From contig JACPQY010000024.1 in assembly GCA_016190245.1 (NCBI GenBank), positions 166,502 to 230,501 on the forward strand: a stretch of 64,000 nucleotides of DNA. Direction: 5' to 3'. Below are positions 34,505-44,099 of the stretch, one piece after another. The position numbers were made by a program, and so were the translations under genes. Source of the DNA: Nitrospirota bacterium (GTDB lineage Bacteria; JACPQY01). The first letter of the stretch is position 1. Every line of letters starts with the position of its first letter. The notes beneath the pieces were generated by a model, which was not told the origin of the DNA, made no database searches, and was given only the letters and a program-made list of their open reading frames with translations.

Positions 34505-35127
34505 GCCCCCCCCCCGCGCATCCGCTCGGCCAAGGCGTCTCGAAGCCCCAACCGTGCCCGATGGAGCAGCACCCTCAGATGGACGTCCGTGATTCCCAAG
34601 GCGGTGCAGATCTCCTGGGGCTCCCACTCCTCGATGTAGCGCAAGTGGAAGGCACTGCGCTGAAGATACGGGAGCCGCTGCATCGCTTCCCGGACCCACC
34701 CCAGGCGCTCCTCCTTGAGGAGTAGTTCCTCGGCATTGGGGGGAAAGGGGACCGCCATCGCCAGGGGCTGCCCTGATGCATCGAACATCGAATCGGGCGG
34801 GAAAGGATCAAGTGCGACCGTGTCGAGCGAGATTTCCCGATGGCCTTCCCGTGACATTTCTCGCAGCACGTTCACGAGGATTCCGAACAGCCAGGTCCGT
34901 AGCTTGGACAGACCACTGAAATGATCCACTCGCTCCAACGCGCGCACGCCCGCCCGAGCCACGGCCTCCTCGGCCTCGCCGGGCGAACCGGTGGACCGCA
35001 AGGCAAATCGGTACAGGGCGTCCGACTCTTTCAAGAAGACCTCGCCCACCTCTTTCCGTCGCCGAACGGTGTCGGCAACAACGGGAGCAGAAACCGCGGT
35101 CGCGCCTCCCTTGCCCGGATTATTCAT
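34501..35127 (-). CDS. ECF-type RNA polymerase sigma factor
   Basis: 208 aa from ATG 35127. Region 2 is present (FLKESDALYRFALRSTGSPGEAEEAVARAGVRALERVDHFSGLSKLRTWLFGILVNVLRE) and region 4 is clear (LPYLQRSAFHLRYIEEWEPQEICTALGITDVHLRVLLHRARLGLRDAL). It would direct an extracytoplasmic response and is held by the zinc anti-sigma encoded next. The start codon lies inside one arm of a perfect 16-bp inverted repeat (35116-35131 with 35187-35202). Confidence 0.85.
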   Translation of the reverse strand: MNNPGKGGATAVSAPVVADTVRRRKEVGEVFLKESDALYRFALRSTGSPGEAEEAVARAGVRALERVDHFSGLSKLRTWLFGILVNVLREMSREGHREISLDTVALDPFPPDSMFDASGQPLAMAVPFPPNAEELLLKEERLGWVREAMQRLPYLQRSAFHLRYIEEWEPQEICTALGITDVHLRVLLHRARLGLRDALAERMRGGGA

Positions 35128-35202
35128 GCGCCTCTGAATCCCATTGCCCCGTGCGGCCTTGGGGATACGTTCCGATACCTGGTGTAGCGCATGAATAATC
35201 CG
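35116..35202. repeat. 16-bp perfect inverted repeat at the sigma-factor start
   Basis: Arms at 35116-35131 and 35187-35202 are exact complements and are separated by 55 nt. The left arm covers the ATG of the ECF sigma gene. In the mRNA a hairpin could occlude this ATG and compete with its ribosome site (AGAGG). The remainder of the gap 35203-35426 has no gene that I can support. Confidence 0.65.
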
Positions 35203-35426
35203 CCCGAAGGGCCGCACCAGCCGCAGGATGCGGCGGTGCGGGGCCGGCCCCGAAACCTTCGCCTCTGAGAATTCATGAACAATCGGGGCTTGGCCATGTG
35301 GGTTCTACCATTGCACACTCCTCCACGCGCCCGCAAGACCGGAGGGGCATTGATACCCCGGCCTTCGGCCGCAGCCCCTCCCACCAGGGCGCGAGAGGAT
35401 CTCGCGTGGGCGCCGCCGCCTTCAGG

Positions 35427-36774
35427 TCACTGGGGAGAACTTGCCGCGCGACGACGTATCTGCTCGATCAGATCCCCGATGGCCAGATTGAAATCGTAGA
35501 GGTGGAGTCCGAACGGGCCGGTCGCCGTGCGGACGTCCAAGGGGTCACCCCGCTGGTCCACCCCTGCGGGATCCTCGTGGAAACCGATGGCGAGGTAGGT
35601 GTCGCCATTCGAGGCCCTCCGGCAGGTGGCCGTGTAGCGCCCGGGGTAGTGACGAAACGTGGAGACCGAGTTCCTCGCGGCGCCCTCGTTCACAAAGAGC
35701 CCCGTGAGGGTTGTGCCGTCAAGGACACGCACGTCGCCCGGCTCCGCGGACCCGTCCTTTATGTTCACCACGGCGTGGCCTTGGGGCAGCACGGCCAGGG
35801 CGGGATTCGTGCAGGCCACCTCGTCGCGCTCGCCATCCGCGACTCGATGGAGGTAGCCCTCGGGCGCGAGAACCGCATCCACCCCCCCCCCCGGCGGAGC
35901 CGGGTTTCGGGTTATCCCCATCGGCATGAGAGCGATAGTGCAGCACGCATCCCCGCTCGGGGGCATCCGTGCAAAGGGGCAAGTCCGAAAACGACCCGCC
36001 CACTCTCTCGCCGGGGAGTACATAGGTGTTGAAACCGATGGGCAGGGCGAGCACCAGGGCCGCGCGCAGCTCATCGCTCCGGCGGCGTCCCGGCACACGC
36101 GTAACCTCCTTCGAACCATCGAAGTAGCGGTGGAGAAGGTAGGAAGCCATCTGGGCGCCCTGGGAATGGCCGATGACGACAATCGGGCGGCCGTTGTTCC
36201 ACTCGCGCAGGTAGGTCTCGAAGGCCGCCGCCACGTCGGCGAAGGCGGCGCGAAAGATCGCCGCACCCTCTTCGGGAGGAATCATGTAGCTGCCCAGCGT
36301 GCCCTGTCGATAGAAGGGCGCAAAGACGCGGCAGACTTCCGAGAACCGGCCCGCGAGGGCGCGGATCGTGAGGGCGGGAATGAGCACGTCGGTGAGATCC
36401 TCATGGTTCCCCGCCTTCGGGCTCCAGTCCACTGTGGGATAGGTGAAGAAGCAGTCGAGCCTCGCGGGATCGTCGCGCAGCGGAACCTCCTCGCGCGCCG
36501 AGCCATCCGCCTCGATCCGCTCGATCCGATAGGGCCGCGTGCATTCATCCGAGGCCTTCCCCGGGTGACACCCCCAGAGGTCGAGGTTGAGATAGTCCAC
36601 CGGCGGGAGTGTGCTCGCCTCCTGGAGCCGCTCGGCCACGCTCGCGCCCGCGGATCCGGCGCCTCCATCCTCGCCGCAAGAGAGCAGGAACAGAGCAATC
36701 CCAATAGACACCCACCTTAGGTTGGCTCCCGCGCCGATCCCGGCTCCCCGCAACTTGCGAAGCGCGAAAACCAT
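35427..36774 (-). CDS. DUF3089-family alpha/beta-hydrolase lipoprotein, frameshifted at a G11 tract
   Basis: The N-terminal frame starts MVFALRKLR, has a lipobox LFLLSC, and carries DUF3089 features: RLDCFFTYPTVDWSP, VCRVFAPFYRQGTL, GRPIVVIGHSQGAQMA (nucleophile Ser) and RGCVLHYRS. At 35882-35892 the minus strand has eleven G and the frame is lost; the rest (VDAVLAPEGYLHRV... ACTNPALAVL... FGLHLYDFNLAIGDLIEQI) continues in another frame to a stop at 35427. Together they make one full protein of about 448 aa. Either a sequencing error, a pseudogene, or a slippage switch explains it. A TATAGT -10 lies 6 nt before the ATG. Confidence 0.75.
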
Positions 36775-36780
36775 CGGCGC

Positions 36781-36810
36781 ACTATACGCGAGTCCGGAAC
36801 GTTGCTCCAA
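36781..36810 (-). promoter_or_regulatory. Promoter of the DUF3089 lipoprotein gene
   Basis: On the minus strand TTGGAG (36810-36805), 18-nt spacer, TATAGT (36786-36781), then 6 nt to the ATG at 36774. The layout predicts a leaderless transcript. A divergent -10-like TAGGAT (36874-36879) serves the hydrolase at 36887 and lies 7 nt from its ATG. Confidence 0.55.
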
Positions 36811-36886
36811 CTCCCCGCCCGGTGGCGTCCGCTGGAAAAGGCGTAGCGGCTGTTGCTCTTTTTGCCAACCTGCTAGGATCGCGCCG

Positions 36887-37840
36887 ATGAGCATTCGCAG
36901 TCTTGGTGTGATCCTGCTGGTCGTCGGGGTTGCCGCCCTCGTTGCCGTCCTGCCCGTCTTCCATCCCCGCGATTGGCAACCCTGGACCGACGCCATCAAG
37001 GAGGCGCCAGGCCAGCTCGTAAAGACGAAAGACCACACCACACACGTCGTCGTGAAGGGCGAAGGGCCACCGGCGATTCTCATTCACGGTTTCATGTATC
37101 ACTCGATCATGTGGGAGGGGACACAGCGGGATCTCACCCACTATGCCCGGACCCACGCGATGGATCTCTACGGCTGGGGCTACAGCTCGCGTCTGGACGC
37201 GGTCAACTACTCGTACGATCTCTACGCGCGGCAGGTGATCGACCTGATGGACAGCCTGGGAATCGAGCGAGCCGATCTCATCGGACAGTCCATGGGAGGC
37301 GGGACAGCCATGGTCGTGGCGGCGCGGTGGCCTCAGCGCGTGCGCAGCCTGATCCTCGTGGATCCGGCCGGCCTCCCCAACCCCTTGCCCCTCACGGGTC
37401 GCATCTTCGGCCTTCAGGGCGTGGGCGAGTTCCTTGTCGCTCTGCCGGGTCGTTCGGTCTTCAAGAAGAACCTGCAGGATTTCTGGTTTCATGATGCGTC
37501 GCGGGTGACGGACGAGTACGTGGACGCCGTGATACGTCCGTTTCGGATCACGGGATCAACGCGGACGATCCTGAACATCCTGCGCACGCTCGACTTCGGA
37601 AGTCTGGAGGGCGAGGTGCGAACACTTGCCGGTCACCACATTCCGACGCTTGTCGTCTGGGGCCGCGAGGACCGCGCCGTACCCCTCCCGATCGGGGAGA
37701 AGCTTCATCACAGTCTGCCCGGTTCGCAGTTCTTCGTGGTGGATGGCGCGGGCCACAGCCCACACGAGGAGAAACCCGAGATCGTCCACCCACGGCTGAT
37801 CGAGTTTCTCAAGTCGCTTCCCGCTCCGCCTGCGCCCTGA
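36887..37840 (+). CDS. Membrane-anchored alpha/beta hydrolase
   Basis: 317 aa. An N-terminal hydrophobic helix (about 5-25) anchors it or acts as a signal. The fold has an oxyanion stretch LIHGFMY (65-71), nucleophile Ser135 in GQSMGGG, acid Asp262 in WGREDRAVP and His290 in GAGHSPHEE. It belongs to the large esterase/lipase-like group; the substrate is not evident. It is divergent from the DUF3089 hydrolase and starts without a Shine-Dalgarno, 7 nt after a -10-like box. Confidence 0.85.
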   Translation: MSIRSLGVILLVVGVAALVAVLPVFHPRDWQPWTDAIKEAPGQLVKTKDHTTHVVVKGEGPPAILIHGFMYHSIMWEGTQRDLTHYARTHAMDLYGWGYSSRLDAVNYSYDLYARQVIDLMDSLGIERADLIGQSMGGGTAMVVAARWPQRVRSLILVDPAGLPNPLPLTGRIFGLQGVGEFLVALPGRSVFKKNLQDFWFHDASRVTDEYVDAVIRPFRITGSTRTILNILRTLDFGSLEGEVRTLAGHHIPTLVVWGREDRAVPLPIGEKLHHSLPGSQFFVVDGAGHSPHEEKPEIVHPRLIEFLKSLPAPPAP

Positions 37841-37866
37841 CGGGGCGGCGGCCTGGGCGAGGCCGC

Positions 37867-38721
37867 TCAACCCGCGAAGAACTCGAGCAACGCCTCGTTC
37901 ACTTCGTCGGGAGCTTCCTGCTGGATCCAGTGTCCCACACCGTGAAGAACCCGCACGGTGAGCGGGCCTGAGACGAACTTCGCCATCCCGCGCGTGAAGT
38001 CGAGGCTCAGTGCGGGGTCGCGGTCCGTCCAAAGGATGAGCGTGGGCACGGGTATGGGGTTGAGACGGAGCTGACGAACTGCCTTGTACTGGCTGGGGAT
38101 CGCTCGATAGTACGCCAGCCCGCCACCGACGCCCCCCGCCTTGCGCGCAGCCTCGCGGAACGCCTCCAGGTCTTCGGGCGTGAGGCGCTCCTTCCGAACG
38201 GCACCCCAACGAAACATCTGGACCACCCCCGCGTGGTCCCGAAGCGAAATCAGGTACTCCGGCAGCCACGGGATCTGGAAATACAGGATGTAGAGACTGC
38301 GGAGGACCTGCAGGGGGTTCCTCCCCCAAATCTCCAGCGTGCGCATCGGGTGCGGACCGTTCATCACGGCAAGACGGTGCAGACGTTCGGGATACCGGTG
38401 GGCGAAATACCACGCGAGCGCCCCTCCCCAATCGTGTCCCACGAGGTGGACCTTCTTTTCGCCGAGGGCATCGAGGAGGCCGGCCACGTCGGCGGCCAAG
38501 GTTTCGAGGTCATACCCGCTGTCCGGCCGCTCGGTCTCGTTGTACCCCCGCAGATCCGGCGCGACGGCGTGGAACCGGCCCGACAGCGCCTTTATCTGAT
38601 GCCGCCACGCGTACCAGAACTCGGGGAAGCCGTGCAGGAAAACCACCGCGGGCCCGCTCCCGCACTCCGCCACGTGCATGCGGATCCCGTTGGTCTGAAC
38701 GTGCCGGTGGCGGATCTCCAA
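37867..38721 (-). CDS. Epoxide-hydrolase-like alpha/beta hydrolase
   Basis: 284 aa when started at TTG 38721, where homologues begin (IRHRHVQTNGIRMHVAE). HGFPEFWYAWRHQ contains the oxyanion HG.P motif, the nucleophile is Asp97 in GHDWGG rather than Ser, and His264 lies in VGHWIQQEAP; cap-domain tyrosines are in LAYYRA. These features mark soluble epoxide hydrolases, which open epoxides to diols, although dehalogenases share them. GTG further upstream, overlapping the preceding gene, is an alternative start. Confidence 0.82.
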   Translation of the reverse strand: MEIRHRHVQTNGIRMHVAECGSGPAVVFLHGFPEFWYAWRHQIKALSGRFHAVAPDLRGYNETERPDSGYDLETLAADVAGLLDALGEKKVHLVGHDWGGALAWYFAHRYPERLHRLAVMNGPHPMRTLEIWGRNPLQVLRSLYILYFQIPWLPEYLISLRDHAGVVQMFRWGAVRKERLTPEDLEAFREAARKAGGVGGGLAYYRAIPSQYKAVRQLRLNPIPVPTLILWTDRDPALSLDFTRGMAKFVSGPLTVRVLHGVGHWIQQEAPDEVNEALLEFFAG

Positions 38722-38741
38722 GGAGGCAGGCGAAGGCGAGG

Positions 38742-41700
38742 TCAGGGCGGCGTCAGGACGTAGGGACACGTGTTGCCCGCGCGGCCCTCGAGGCAGCGGT
38801 CGTCGGAGATCACGGCGCCGTCGGTCTGGAAGAAGCGGGCGATCTGGCTGACCATGAAGGTGTCCACGTCGAACGCTTTCTGAGGGGACGAGACAAAGAA
38901 TCCGTGCTGGTCGGTGCCGAAGCCGCACTTGTCCTGGAAGTTCTCCTCTTCAAGATCGTCGTTGGGGCAGGTCAGCGGCAGGCGCATCCCTGACTGACCG
39001 GCCGCGCCGAAATCGGCCGTGCTCACCGTCGCGCGCAGCGGCGGGTCCAGCCTCGGCGGACAAACACCCTTGTGGCAGAGTTCGTCCTTTCCCTCGGAGA
39101 GATTGTCCGGATCGAACAGCAGGCCGTAGGGATTGTGACGCTTCGCGCTTTCGAGGTTTTCCAAGACGTACGCGTCTATGAGCACATCGTTGACCGGCTT
39201 TCCGTAGCGCGGGTCGGGCTCTCGGTAGCCGAGGATCCCGGCCGATCGCGCGATCATGATGGCCGTGTTGAGAGGCACGTTCATGTCGCCGATCGTGCCC
39301 ACAACGAGAAGGTTGCTCCCCTTGCGACCGCTCGGCGCCGGCGTCTGACCGAGCGGATCGAGAAAATAGTGCGTCGCGTAGTTGGCCGGGTCGGCCGGAT
39401 CCACAATCATCTGCGAGATCTCCATGAAACGCCGCACGTCCGGGTGGTTGCGTCGAAAACCGTAACCACTTGTGAGGGATACGAGCGGGCTGCCGACAGG
39501 ATGGTTCGCCCGCGGTTTCCCGTCCACCCCGAACGACTGGAAGCCGGCATCGACCTCGAATGTGTCAATCACCTGCCGGACGGCGCACGCCCCCGCACGC
39601 ACGTCCCTCGCGAGGGCGGTCGGGCATGCTTGGCCATCGAAGAGGGTCACGGCAATGCGATCGCCCGCATCGGCGGCGATGTGGGCCCGGAAAAGATGAT
39701 CCTTGTGGACTCGCACGAGGTCGTCCTCCCGGTTCGTGCGGTTCTCGACGAGCACCCAATCCCCTGCCCTCAGTGGCTGCACGCGAGCGAACGTGACCTT
39801 CAGGTCCTCGTTCACGTTGTGGATCAGAAACTTGAGGAGTGTCTCCCCCCCGCCGTCCGCCAGCTGACCGATGACCATGGGACCGAGAAGCGGGAGGAAG
39901 ACCGCCTCCACCGCCCCTCCCTGCGTGGTACGCACGCCGATATCAATCAGCCCGCCCCCGCCTGAAACGGGCGCCGCGGCGCGCACGAATGGCTCGATCC
40001 CGCCAAGCACGGATGAGAGGATTCCGCCCAGCGACTGGCCCCAGGCGTAGAACCGGCTGTCCGGCCCGCCCACGTCCGGCGTGCCGTCGCCGTTCCAGTC
40101 TCCCCCGAGGTCGTCCGCCTGACCGTTGCCGTTCATGTCGAACCGCCAGCGTTGGTATCCGTCGTACGAGCGAAGGATCCTCACGAGCTGCATGTAGTCC
40201 ACGATCGTCTGGCGGACGATGTCGCGCGTGTGGAAGGTGTCGGCAGAGAAAAAGTCTCCGCCGGAGTCCACCACGCCATCTCCGTTCAAGTCCCGCGCGC
40301 GTCCCGGGAGCGCATCCACGAGGGGCAGCAGGCCCAGGCCGCCGGCGACCACGTTCGCGATCTGGGAAAACTGGTCGTCCACGCCGATGCCGTGCCCCAC
40401 GGCCTCCATCCCGATGCTGGCGATGCCGTGCTTGGCCATGTGACCCGCGAAGCCGAGGAACTCCACGCGGCTGCTCGTGTAGCCGTGACCGTAGAACGCG
40501 ACGGGAAACGGCGGCTGGTGGGGACCATTCGCCTTGGGCACCGCCAGCCAGAACACCGCCTTGTTCTTCCCGAGGTTCCGGGCGGTCCCGGATTCGTAGT
40601 CGATGTCGAACACGCCGAGATGATCGTCCTTGCAGGACTGTGTCGTTTCATCCCAGCGGTGGCAAATGAAGTAGGGCGTCATGAACTCGCCCTGCGCGAT
40701 GAAGTCCACGTAGTCGTACGTCGCCCGCAGCGCCTCAACCTGTTCCGGCCGGATTCCCAGGCCCAGCCCCCCCCCACTCTCGAGGCCGCTCAGAACATCC
40801 AGGAGAACTTTCATGAGCGCGTCGGCCTTGAGAATCCTCGGATTGCGATGGGATGTTGATTCGATCGCTGCGGTGTTGCACGCCCGTCCCGGATGGGCCG
40901 CATTCCACTCCTTGTCGCAGTAGATCGGCGGCGCGTCGGAAAGCTCCGGTGGGGCGAAGGTCGAGAGAAACGCCAGAGGGCCGTCCCCGTACAAACCCCG
41001 ACGGATCTGGACCATGTCCCGGGTGACACTCTGAGTGGTGAATGTCCACGCGAAGGCAATCTGATCCACGCCGACGCCCACGCGCTTGAGGATCGGCACG
41101 GCGCGGTCGAGGTCCTGCGTCTGCTGCGCATGGTTCACGTAGGGGAAAGGCGACTGGACGGGCCTGCCGTCCGTGCCCACCACCCGGTCCGTCAGGATCA
41201 CCGCGTAGGTGCTCTCCTCTCGAAGTGGGACCACCGGCCGCAGGATCAGCGTATGGGTGGAAACGTCGTAGAAACTGAGCAGATCGTCGAGGCAGTTTCC
41301 CGCCGCGCCCGGTTTGAAGTTCGGTTTCCCCAGCCGACCGTCGTCGTTCGTGTCCTCCCCCGGATCCAGCGAGCCGTTGCCGTTCACGTCCTCGTCCACG
41401 GTTTCGAATATGACGTTGCAGGAGCCCTCGCGAGGGTCGTTGTCGAAGTAGCGCGTCCGCGAGAGACCGAGGGGGAAGTTCCCCCGGCCCATATCGAGTT
41501 CCACGGGGTCGTCGGAGGACCGGTCGAGGTTCACGACGTACACCGCATCGTCGGAAAGGTCGTGGTTGGTCTGATGGCGGCGGGCGAGGTCGAGAACGTC
41601 GAGCGGCGCGTCGAAGGAGACCGAGATCGCGCCGATCGTGCTGAAACCCGAGAGTTGGTCCACCTTGACGCGGACGTCACGTTCGAGTGCCGTGGGCCCC

Positions 41701-41942
41701 ATGAGGCTTGCGCTGATGCGGCGGCCGGTGGGTGAAGTGGGGTCCATGCGCGTGGCGGCGTTGTTCGGGAAGGGCATGTCGGGGAACGGCCGACCCTCGA
41801 TATCGTAGATCACCTTTGGGCCGCCCGTCGCCCGCGTGGGGGCCAGGCCCGTCGGGCCGTCGCCGTCGGCGCAGGCGAGCGGGGCCAGCAGGAAAAGGAC
41901 CGCCACCCACCTCCCCTTGGCTGAGCCCGCCTCCCGAATCAT
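38742..41942 (-). CDS. Large secreted lipoprotein of the alpha/beta-hydrolase type with Ca-loop motifs
   Basis: 1066 aa. The signal ends at LAPLAC (Cys24). Four or five dockerin/EF-like Asp loops are dispersed (DVNGNGSLDPGEDTNDDGRL-like near 190, DLNGDGVVDSG near 555, DMNGNGQADD and DWNGDGTPD near 600-620). A hydrolase core follows, with FYGHGYTSS and the nucleophile elbow WGQSLGG at about 637. The N-terminal portion (FPFPNNAATRMDPTSPTGRR) resembles bacterial lipases with an Ig-like N-domain. It is probably an outer-membrane-associated esterase or lipase stabilised by Ca2+. An epoxide-hydrolase-like gene follows 20 nt downstream. Confidence 0.75.
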   Translation of the reverse strand: MIREAGSAKGRWVAVLFLLAPLACADGDGPTGLAPTRATGGPKVIYDIEGRPFPDMPFPNNAATRMDPTSPTGRRISASLMGPTALERDVRVKVDQLSGFSTIGAISVSFDAPLDVLDLARRHQTNHDLSDDAVYVVNLDRSSDDPVELDMGRGNFPLGLSRTRYFDNDPREGSCNVIFETVDEDVNGNGSLDPGEDTNDDGRLGKPNFKPGAAGNCLDDLLSFYDVSTHTLILRPVVPLREESTYAVILTDRVVGTDGRPVQSPFPYVNHAQQTQDLDRAVPILKRVGVGVDQIAFAWTFTTQSVTRDMVQIRRGLYGDGPLAFLSTFAPPELSDAPPIYCDKEWNAAHPGRACNTAAIESTSHRNPRILKADALMKVLLDVLSGLESGGGLGLGIRPEQVEALRATYDYVDFIAQGEFMTPYFICHRWDETTQSCKDDHLGVFDIDYESGTARNLGKNKAVFWLAVPKANGPHQPPFPVAFYGHGYTSSRVEFLGFAGHMAKHGIASIGMEAVGHGIGVDDQFSQIANVVAGGLGLLPLVDALPGRARDLNGDGVVDSGGDFFSADTFHTRDIVRQTIVDYMQLVRILRSYDGYQRWRFDMNGNGQADDLGGDWNGDGTPDVGGPDSRFYAWGQSLGGILSSVLGGIEPFVRAAAPVSGGGGLIDIGVRTTQGGAVEAVFLPLLGPMVIGQLADGGGETLLKFLIHNVNEDLKVTFARVQPLRAGDWVLVENRTNREDDLVRVHKDHLFRAHIAADAGDRIAVTLFDGQACPTALARDVRAGACAVRQVIDTFEVDAGFQSFGVDGKPRANHPVGSPLVSLTSGYGFRRNHPDVRRFMEISQMIVDPADPANYATHYFLDPLGQTPAPSGRKGSNLLVVGTIGDMNVPLNTAIMIARSAGILGYREPDPRYGKPVNDVLIDAYVLENLESAKRHNPYGLLFDPDNLSEGKDELCHKGVCPPRLDPPLRATVSTADFGAAGQSGMRLPLTCPNDDLEEENFQDKCGFGTDQHGFFVSSPQKAFDVDTFMVSQIARFFQTDGAVISDDRCLEGRAGNTCPYVLTPP

Positions 41943-42012
41943 CCGCGGATCATAGGGAAACGACCCCGGGGAGTAAAGCCGCTGGGCCGCGTCGGGTCGC
42001 CAACCGGCAGGT

Positions 42013-42432
42013 TCAGGCGACCTTGCGGCCGGACAGAGTCTCGATGACTTGGCGCGTCAGATTCATCGCTTCCTTGGCGAAGGGGACGTAGGCCAGCATG
42101 CCGCGGTAGTAGCCCGCAAGGTGGACCCCATTGTAGGCCGCATTGAGCAGCTTGACGAGCCTGCCGTTTGTGACCGCGAGGTGCTTCACCGTGGCCGCCC
42201 GCAGATCTTCCCAAGACCGAGGCATTTGCTTTTCGGTAAGACCCCTTTCCTTCAGCGCAGCCCGGACCGCCATGTCGATGGCCAGCCAAGCCGTACCAAA
42301 TGACTCTCGAACCGGCTTGATGTCCTCGTAGAGGTTGTCGTTGATCTTCGACCGGCCCAGCAACTCGCGCGCGTTCCGGTAGTACCGGATCGCTTCGTCG
42401 AAACCGTTCGGCGCCTGGCCCCTGCTGCTCAT
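42013..42432 (-). CDS. Small helical protein, paralogue of the protein at 7268-7684
   Basis: 139 aa from ATG 42432. It shares GF.EA.RYYRNARELLGR, KPVRESFGTAWLA, MPR.W and AGYY with the other copy. No catalytic residues are seen. A run of eight C precedes the start. The neighbours differ from those at 7 kb, so the pair arose by duplication or separate acquisition. A regulatory palindrome like those at 6-7 kb is not found here. Confidence 0.6.
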   Translation of the reverse strand: MSSRGQAPNGFDEAIRYYRNARELLGRSKINDNLYEDIKPVRESFGTAWLAIDMAVRAALKERGLTEKQMPRSWEDLRAATVKHLAVTNGRLVKLLNAAYNGVHLAGYYRGMLAYVPFAKEAMNLTRQVIETLSGRKVA

Positions 42433-42485
42433 GGCAAAGAGATTGTCCCCCCCCACCCGCGCCGCGTCAACGCGCGTCCCGGGCC

Positions 42486-44015
42486 CTATTGAACGACCGC
42501 CAGGCCGCCGGCGACGACGATCGTGACCCGGCGGCGGTCGTCGAGCGTGAGCGGGGCGTAGCCGCTGTTGGAGAGGAAACCGCGGCCGACATAGGCGCGC
42601 CACAGCACCGAGCCCATGTCCAGATCCAACGCCGTGACGTACCACGAGGCGTTTGACGCCCAGGCATCGTCGCCCTCGATCTCATAGATGTATGCCTGCC
42701 GGGACGCCCCCGAGACAAGCGGCACGGCGTTCGGCGCAAAAAGGCTCTCGTCCTTCCACAGCAGACGTACTCGGCCCGCTGCGGCGTCGAGCCGGTACGC
42801 GGCCACGCCCTTCGAGGAATTGGACTCGACAACGAACGTATCCCCGTACGCGGCGATCGTGTTCTCCGTTTGCGCGCGAGGGTCTGAAAAGGGGACCGAT
42901 TCATCCACATCGAGCGGCGAGCCGTCCGACGTGCGCAGCGCGATCAGTCTCATGGGCCTCGCGCCATCCATGAACACCAGAACCTCCGAATCCGGCCCCA
43001 TCAGCGTGGGCGTCGTACCCGATCCGTCGCTGAATCTCACGTTCTGCTGGGCTGAGAAAAGCGCGCAGGCCTCCAGAGGCGTGGGCTCGGCGCACGGCAC
43101 GGGCGTTGGCACCGGACCGGACTCGTACGGGATGCTCCAGATCTCCTCCAATCCGGTCCCACCCTCGCGCAGCTTCACCGCGTGCTTGTTGGTGAGGAGA
43201 TAGATGCCGTCCTCGGGATCCACGGCCAGATTGTTCGAGACGTTTTCGCCCGGGTACGAACGCACGAGCAGGTCCGTCGTCCCGTCTCGGAACACCCGCA
43301 GCCGCATCACCTTTACGGCCGTGGAGTGGGGCACGAGCATGTCGTTTTTGCGCTCCTCCTTGAGCCCCGAGGTGACCAGCGCAAGGTCGATGAGGCCCGG
43401 TGAGTGGTAGAGCGGATTCATCCCGACGATGAGATCGTCCGAGTCGAGCAGATTCGGATGGCGGGCAAGGAGATCCACGGCGAGGACTTCGCGCAGGCCC
43501 TCGGAGTCCGGGCAGATGCGATGCAAAACCTGGCGGGTGAAACTCCAGAAGCAATCCTCGAAATCGAGGATGGTGTAGAGGCTGCTGAACGGGTTCTCGA
43601 TCGCCAACTCCGCCCGCCCGTCCGTTCGCAGACTCTCCCCTTCAACCCAGACGCGGTGGAAGACGTGTCGCGAGCGGATCACATCCACGCCTTTGAGCAT
43701 GAGGTGACCGTCCGACGCATACATCACCGCCCCTGGGCCGAGGATGTCGGTGAACACGGTGGCCTGGGGGCTCTCGCCCGCCGGCCCGGCGTGCTCACTG
43801 GCGGCCTCTTGAGCGGACGAGTGGTGAAGCATGGGCCACGGGCTGTCGGCGAGAAACGGGTTGGACGTTGCCGCCCTCCCGCCATCCCCTTGACTGCATG
43901 ACGATGCGAGGACGGCGAGGAACAGGGCCGCGACACGCAAGGCGTAGCGGGAAGAGAGCCCAAGCCGGCACCGACCCTCCGGATTCCTCTGCCGGTATTC
44001 TTCTCGCTCTGTCAT
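42486..44015 (-). CDS. Lipoprotein with PQQ/beta-propeller-like repeats
   Basis: 509 aa from ATG 44015. Lipobox LAVLASSC follows the signal (Cys about 35). Later parts show propeller-like blades: VAAYRLDAAAGRVRLLWKDESLF, YVTALDLDMGSVLWRAYVG and SGYAPLTLDDRRRVTIV. No metal or heme ligand motif is visible. It is probably a periplasmic or surface-exposed protein. It is divergent from lgt, 84 nt away. Confidence 0.65.
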   Translation of the reverse strand: MTEREEYRQRNPEGRCRLGLSSRYALRVAALFLAVLASSCSQGDGGRAATSNPFLADSPWPMLHHSSAQEAASEHAGPAGESPQATVFTDILGPGAVMYASDGHLMLKGVDVIRSRHVFHRVWVEGESLRTDGRAELAIENPFSSLYTILDFEDCFWSFTRQVLHRICPDSEGLREVLAVDLLARHPNLLDSDDLIVGMNPLYHSPGLIDLALVTSGLKEERKNDMLVPHSTAVKVMRLRVFRDGTTDLLVRSYPGENVSNNLAVDPEDGIYLLTNKHAVKLREGGTGLEEIWSIPYESGPVPTPVPCAEPTPLEACALFSAQQNVRFSDGSGTTPTLMGPDSEVLVFMDGARPMRLIALRTSDGSPLDVDESVPFSDPRAQTENTIAAYGDTFVVESNSSKGVAAYRLDAAAGRVRLLWKDESLFAPNAVPLVSGASRQAYIYEIEGDDAWASNASWYVTALDLDMGSVLWRAYVGRGFLSNSGYAPLTLDDRRRVTIVVAGGLAVVQ

Positions 44016-44063
44016 CTGCGTTGGCGGATTGTAGCCACCCCAACCTCGAGTTGTCGAACAACC

Positions 44064-44092
44064 TGTACAGGGCTCGGACCTTCTGCTAGGGT
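44064..44092 (+). promoter_or_regulatory. Promoter of the lgt-ccm operon
   Basis: TGTACA (44064-44069, 4 of 6 to TTGACA), 17-nt spacer, TAGGGT (44087-44092), then 7 nt to the GTG of lgt. The leader would be absent or nearly so. Confidence 0.5.
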
Positions 44093-44099
44093 ACCCCCC

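Noticed and set aside
35275-35499. Plus-strand open frame beginning MNNRGLAMWVL
   Set aside because: No ribosome site, low-complexity Arg/Pro-rich translation, and it overlaps the 3' end of the DUF3089 gene.
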